A program made the position numbers and the translations under genes. Positions 5,077 through 7,163 of a DNA stretch of 7,163 nt are shown one piece after another. The notes under the pieces are model-generated. The model saw only the letters and a program-made list of their open reading frames with translations. It did no database searches and was not told the origin of the DNA. This DNA is from Chloroflexota bacterium (lineage in GTDB: Bacteria > Chloroflexota > Dormibacteria > Dormibacterales > Dormibacteraceae), in the NCBI GenBank assembly GCA_005879675.1, contig VBJE01000079.1:1-7163 (forward strand). The letters run 5' to 3'. Position 1 is the first letter of the stretch. Every line of letters begins with the position of its first letter.

Positions 5077-6375
5077 CTAGTAAACAGGTGTCTCCAGGGA
5101 CACGGATTCGAGCCATTTCCGGGAGGCGGTGAGGAAGCGGGCCGCCTGGAGCCCGTCGAGCACGCGGTGGTCGAACGAGAAGCAGAGGTACATCATCGGC
5201 TTGATCCCGATCATGCCCTGCACGGCCACGGGCCGCTCCACGATCGCCTCCATGGTCAGGATCCCGGCCTGGCCCGGGTTGATGACCGAGTAGCTGAAAA
5301 GGGTGCCGAAGGTGCCCGAGTTGTTGACCGTGAAGGTGGCCCCCGTGAGCTCGTCGGCCTTCAGCTGCTTGTTGCGGGCGCGGGTGGCGAGGTCGTTGAC
5401 GGCTCGGGCCAGGCCCGCGATCGAGAGGCCGTCGGCCCGCCGCACCACCGGCACGAGCAGCGTGTCCTCCATGCCCACGGAGATGCCGAGGTTGATGTCA
5501 CGGTGCACGATCAGCTCGGTCTCGTTGAAAGTCGCATTGACGTGGGGGTTTTCGCGGAGGGCTGAGACGGCGGCGGCCATGACGTAGGGCAGGTAGGTCA
5601 GGGAGAAGCCTTCCTGCTTCTGGAAGGCGGCCTTGTTGGCGTTCCGATTCGCCACCACCCCGGACATGTCCACTTCCTGTGTCTGCCAGGCGTGCGGGAT
5701 CGTCTGCTTGGCGCGGGTCATGTTCTCGGCGATCAGCCGGCGCACGCGCGTCAGCTGGACGACCTCGTCGCCCTCGCCTCTCGCCGCCGGGGCAGCGGGC
5801 TGGGGTGCCGGTGCTGTGGGCGCCGCCCTGGCCTTCGCGGCGAAGTCCTGGACGTCCTTCTTCGTCACCCGGCCGCCAAGGCCCGTGCCGGTGACCTTCG
5901 AGAGGTCGACCTTGAGTTCGGACGCGGCCATCTGGACCCCGGGCGAGTAGCGATGGGGTTCCTGCTTGAGCCCCTCTCCCTCACCCTCTCCCCGAGGGGG
6001 AGAGGGAAGCGGTGCTTCTTCCCTGGTGGGCGGGGCCTGCCCCTCCGCCGGCTTCGCGGCCTCCCGCGCCTGCGGCGCGGGGACCCCAGCGGTAGTGGGG
6101 AGGAGTTGCTGGTCCACCTTGCCATCGCCACCGATCTCCACGACCGCGATCTCGGCCCCCGCCTGCACCGTGTCGCCCTCCTTGGCGAGGATCTCGCGCA
6201 GGATCCCCGAGACCGGGGCCGGCACCTCGGCGTTGACCTTGTCGGTGTCCACCTCGAGCATCGGCTCGAACTCGACCACCTTGTCGCCCGGCTTGACCAG
6301 CCAGCGCGAGATCGTGCCCTCGTGCACCGACTCGCCGAGCTGGGGCATCACGACCCGGGTGGTTTTGCCCGCCAT
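5077..6375 (-). CDS. bkdB: Branched-chain 2-oxo acid dehydrogenase E2 (lipoamide acyltransferase)
   Basis: This is the E2 core of a 2-oxo acid dehydrogenase complex. It carries the acyl group on lipoate and passes it to CoA. The 432 residues comprise a lipoyl domain (about 5-80; lipoylated Lys46 in EVDTDKVNAEV), a linker (82-141), the peripheral-subunit-binding domain (about 142-178; SPGVQMAASELKVDLSKV, GTGLGGRVTKKDV), an Ala/Pro hinge (180-203) and the catalytic domain (205-432). The catalytic signature is SFDHRVLDG, with H403 and D407. RVLDG, the VNNSGTFG region and the ...ETPVY C-terminus resemble Bacillus BkdB more than pyruvate-type E2, which supports branched-chain substrates. The ATG at 6373-6375 shares one base with the E1-beta stop (TGATG), and the lipoyl domain starts four residues in. 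Longer upstream reading of this frame is antisense noise over E1-beta. Linker residues 124-136 (PSPPRGEGEGEGL) are encoded by a palindromic repeat. By general knowledge, the complex works with E1-alpha, E1-beta and E3. Confidence 0.96.
   Translation of the reverse strand: MAGKTTRVVMPQLGESVHEGTISRWLVKPGDKVVEFEPMLEVDTDKVNAEVPAPVSGILREILAKEGDTVQAGAEIAVVEIGGDGKVDQQLLPTTAGVPAPQAREAAKPAEGQAPPTREEAPLPSPPRGEGEGEGLKQEPHRYSPGVQMAASELKVDLSKVTGTGLGGRVTKKDVQDFAAKARAAPTAPAPQPAAPAARGEGDEVVQLTRVRRLIAENMTRAKQTIPHAWQTQEVDMSGVVANRNANKAAFQKQEGFSLTYLPYVMAAAVSALRENPHVNATFNETELIVHRDINLGISVGMEDTLLVPVVRRADGLSIAGLARAVNDLATRARNKQLKADELTGATFTVNNSGTFGTLFSYSVINPGQAGILTMEAIVERPVAVQGMIGIKPMMYLCFSFDHRVLDGLQAARFLTASRKWLESVSLETPVY
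5971..6006. repeat. Palindromic repeat inside the E2 linker
   Basis: CCCTCTCCCC (5984-5993) and its exact reverse complement GGGGAGAGGG (5997-6006) flank a GAG spacer. A direct copy of the first nine bases, CCCTCTCCC, lies at 5972-5980. By general knowledge, closely similar palindromes recur between genes in many G+C-rich bacteria, and one reading frame (here plus strand) gives the familiar LSLTLSPRGRG peptide. Here it lies inside a gene and is read in frame on the minus strand as Pro/Gly/Glu-rich linker. Confidence 0.75.
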
Positions 6376-7163
6376 CAGTACGCGGCCAGGTCCTTCAGGA
6401 CCTTGGTGATCTTTTCCGGCGTCGGCATGAAGTACTCCTCCATCGGCACCGCGTAAGGCATCGACGGCACATCGAGCCCGCCGAAACGCTTGACCGGCGC
6501 ATCGAGCCAGCGCCACGCCTCGTCGGCGATGAGCGCCACCACCTCGGAGCCGACGGAGACGCTGAAGTTGTCCTCGTAGAGGACGAGGCATTTGCCCGTC
6601 TTGCGCGCGGAGGCGATGATCGCGTCCCTGTCCAGCGGATAGACGGTGCGCAGGTCGATGATCTCGACGCTCACGCCGTCGGCCTCGAGGTTCTTCGCCG
6701 CCTCGAGCGCGTAATGGACCATGAGGCCGTAGCAGAACACCGAGATGTCGCTGCCCTCGCGCACCGTGCGCGCGACCTGGAGCGGGATCAGGTACTCGCC
6801 CTTCGGCACCGGCTCCTTGAACATGCGGTACAGCCGCTTGTGCTCGAAAAAGAGCACGGGGTCCGGGTCGCGGATGGCCGCCAGGAGAAGTCCCTTCGCC
6901 TCGTAGGGCGTGGAGGGGATGACGATCTTCAGCCCAGGCGTTGCGAATCGCGCCTCGATCGACTGCGAGTGGTACAGAGCCCCGTGAGCGTGCCCGCCCA
7001 TCGGGGCGCGGACGACCATCGGCACGCCCCAGTCGCCGTCGCTGCGGTAGCGGTACTTGGCCGCCTCGTTCGTGATCGAGTTGAACGCCATGTGCGCGAA
7101 GTCGGCGAACTGCATCTCCGCCACCGGCCGCTTGCCCGCGATCGCGAGCCCAAGCGCGACGCC
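6375..7163 (-). CDS. bkdA2: Branched-chain 2-oxo acid dehydrogenase E1 beta subunit (5'-partial)
   Basis: This is the beta subunit of the thiamine-diphosphate-dependent E1, which decarboxylates branched-chain 2-oxo acids and acylates the lipoyl group of E2. The frame is open to the right edge, giving 262 visible residues; about 60-75 N-terminal residues lie outside. Visible marks in order are GVALGLAIAGKRPVAEMQFADF, VVRAPMGGHAHGALYHSQSIEA (the conserved His of HSQS near visible residue 65), PGLKIVIPSTPYEAKGLL, DPVLFFEHKRLYR and IIDLRTVYPLDRDAI, followed by LDAPVKRFGGLDVPSMPYA and MEEYFMPTPEKI near the end. FFEHKR-YR and the C-terminal segments closely resemble Bacillus BkdAB and differ more from pyruvate-type E1-beta. 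The GTG at 7122-7124 is an internal Val, not the start. The TGA stop at 6375-6377 overlaps the E2 start by one base, indicating coupled translation. E1-alpha is probably just beyond the edge. Confidence 0.95.
   Translation of the reverse strand, partial: GVALGLAIAGKRPVAEMQFADFAHMAFNSITNEAAKYRYRSDGDWGVPMVVRAPMGGHAHGALYHSQSIEARFATPGLKIVIPSTPYEAKGLLLAAIRDPDPVLFFEHKRLYRMFKEPVPKGEYLIPLQVARTVREGSDISVFCYGLMVHYALEAAKNLEADGVSVEIIDLRTVYPLDRDAIIASARKTGKCLVLYEDNFSVSVGSEVVALIADEAWRWLDAPVKRFGGLDVPSMPYAVPMEEYFMPTPEKITKVLKDLAAY

Noticed and set aside
5972..6006. CRISPR or tandem repeat array
   Set aside because: Only one palindrome and one short half-copy, with no regular spacers.
5692..6456. Long plus-strand open frame opposite bkdB, with an LSLTLSPRGRG stretch
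   Set aside because: Antisense shadow of the well-supported E2 gene in G+C-rich DNA; the familiar peptide comes from the palindromic repeat. Composition is low-complexity Arg/Gly-rich with no domain.
6376..6591. Upstream extension of the E2 frame
   Set aside because: Lies over E1-beta and is Arg/Gly-rich; the lipoyl domain starts right after the ATG at 6375.

Overview
This is a G+C-rich bacterial chromosomal window (roughly two thirds G+C by eye) with eight densely packed protein genes, no RNA genes, no CRISPR array and no transposase. Several starts lack a clear Shine-Dalgarno motif. The branched-chain 2-oxo acid dehydrogenase genes resemble those of Bacillus and actinobacterial type. A soil or environmental lineage such as Actinomycetota, Chloroflexota/Dormibacterota or Methylomirabilota would fit, but the sequence does not settle the phylum.

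Layout. Left, plus strand: a 5'-truncated NAD(P)-binding NmrA/NDUFA9-like protein (1-862), overlapped by thpR, an RNA 2',3'-cyclic phosphodiesterase (to 1404). A small GlcG/HbpS-family gene (1391-1792, minus) converges on thpR with a 14-bp overlap. A 239-bp divergent intergenic region (1793-2031) follows. It holds a possible folded leader, a terminator-like hairpin and a weak promoter candidate, all ahead of a family 2 glycosyltransferase with four C-terminal membrane helices (2032-3252, plus). The rest of the window is minus strand. Read in the direction of transcription it is bkd E1-beta (running off the right edge), bkd E2, a 55-bp gap filled by a long hairpin, a SAM-dependent methyltransferase, and a GT87-like multi-pass glycosyltransferase. 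The last gene runs 141 bp into the 3' end of the convergent glycosyltransferase gene.

How the genes fit together. E1-beta and E2 are tightly coupled (TGATG junction) and form part of the branched-chain 2-oxo acid dehydrogenase complex, which supplies isobutyryl-, isovaleryl- and 2-methylbutyryl-CoA. The two glycosyltransferases suggest an envelope-glycan module: the GT2 protein looks like a polyprenyl-phosphate-sugar synthase, and the GT87 protein belongs to a fold that uses such lipid-linked sugars. The methyltransferase is 5 bp upstream of the GT87 gene and probably co-transcribed with it. The left-hand genes look like ordinary housekeeping or redox functions.

The most unusual points are: a palindromic repeat of a type normally seen between genes, carried in frame in the E2 interdomain linker; the possible attenuator-like leader before the GT2 gene; the long antisense overlap of the two glycosyltransferase genes; and the hairpin between the bkd genes and the methyltransferase. 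I see no clear evidence of a wholly new multi-gene system.
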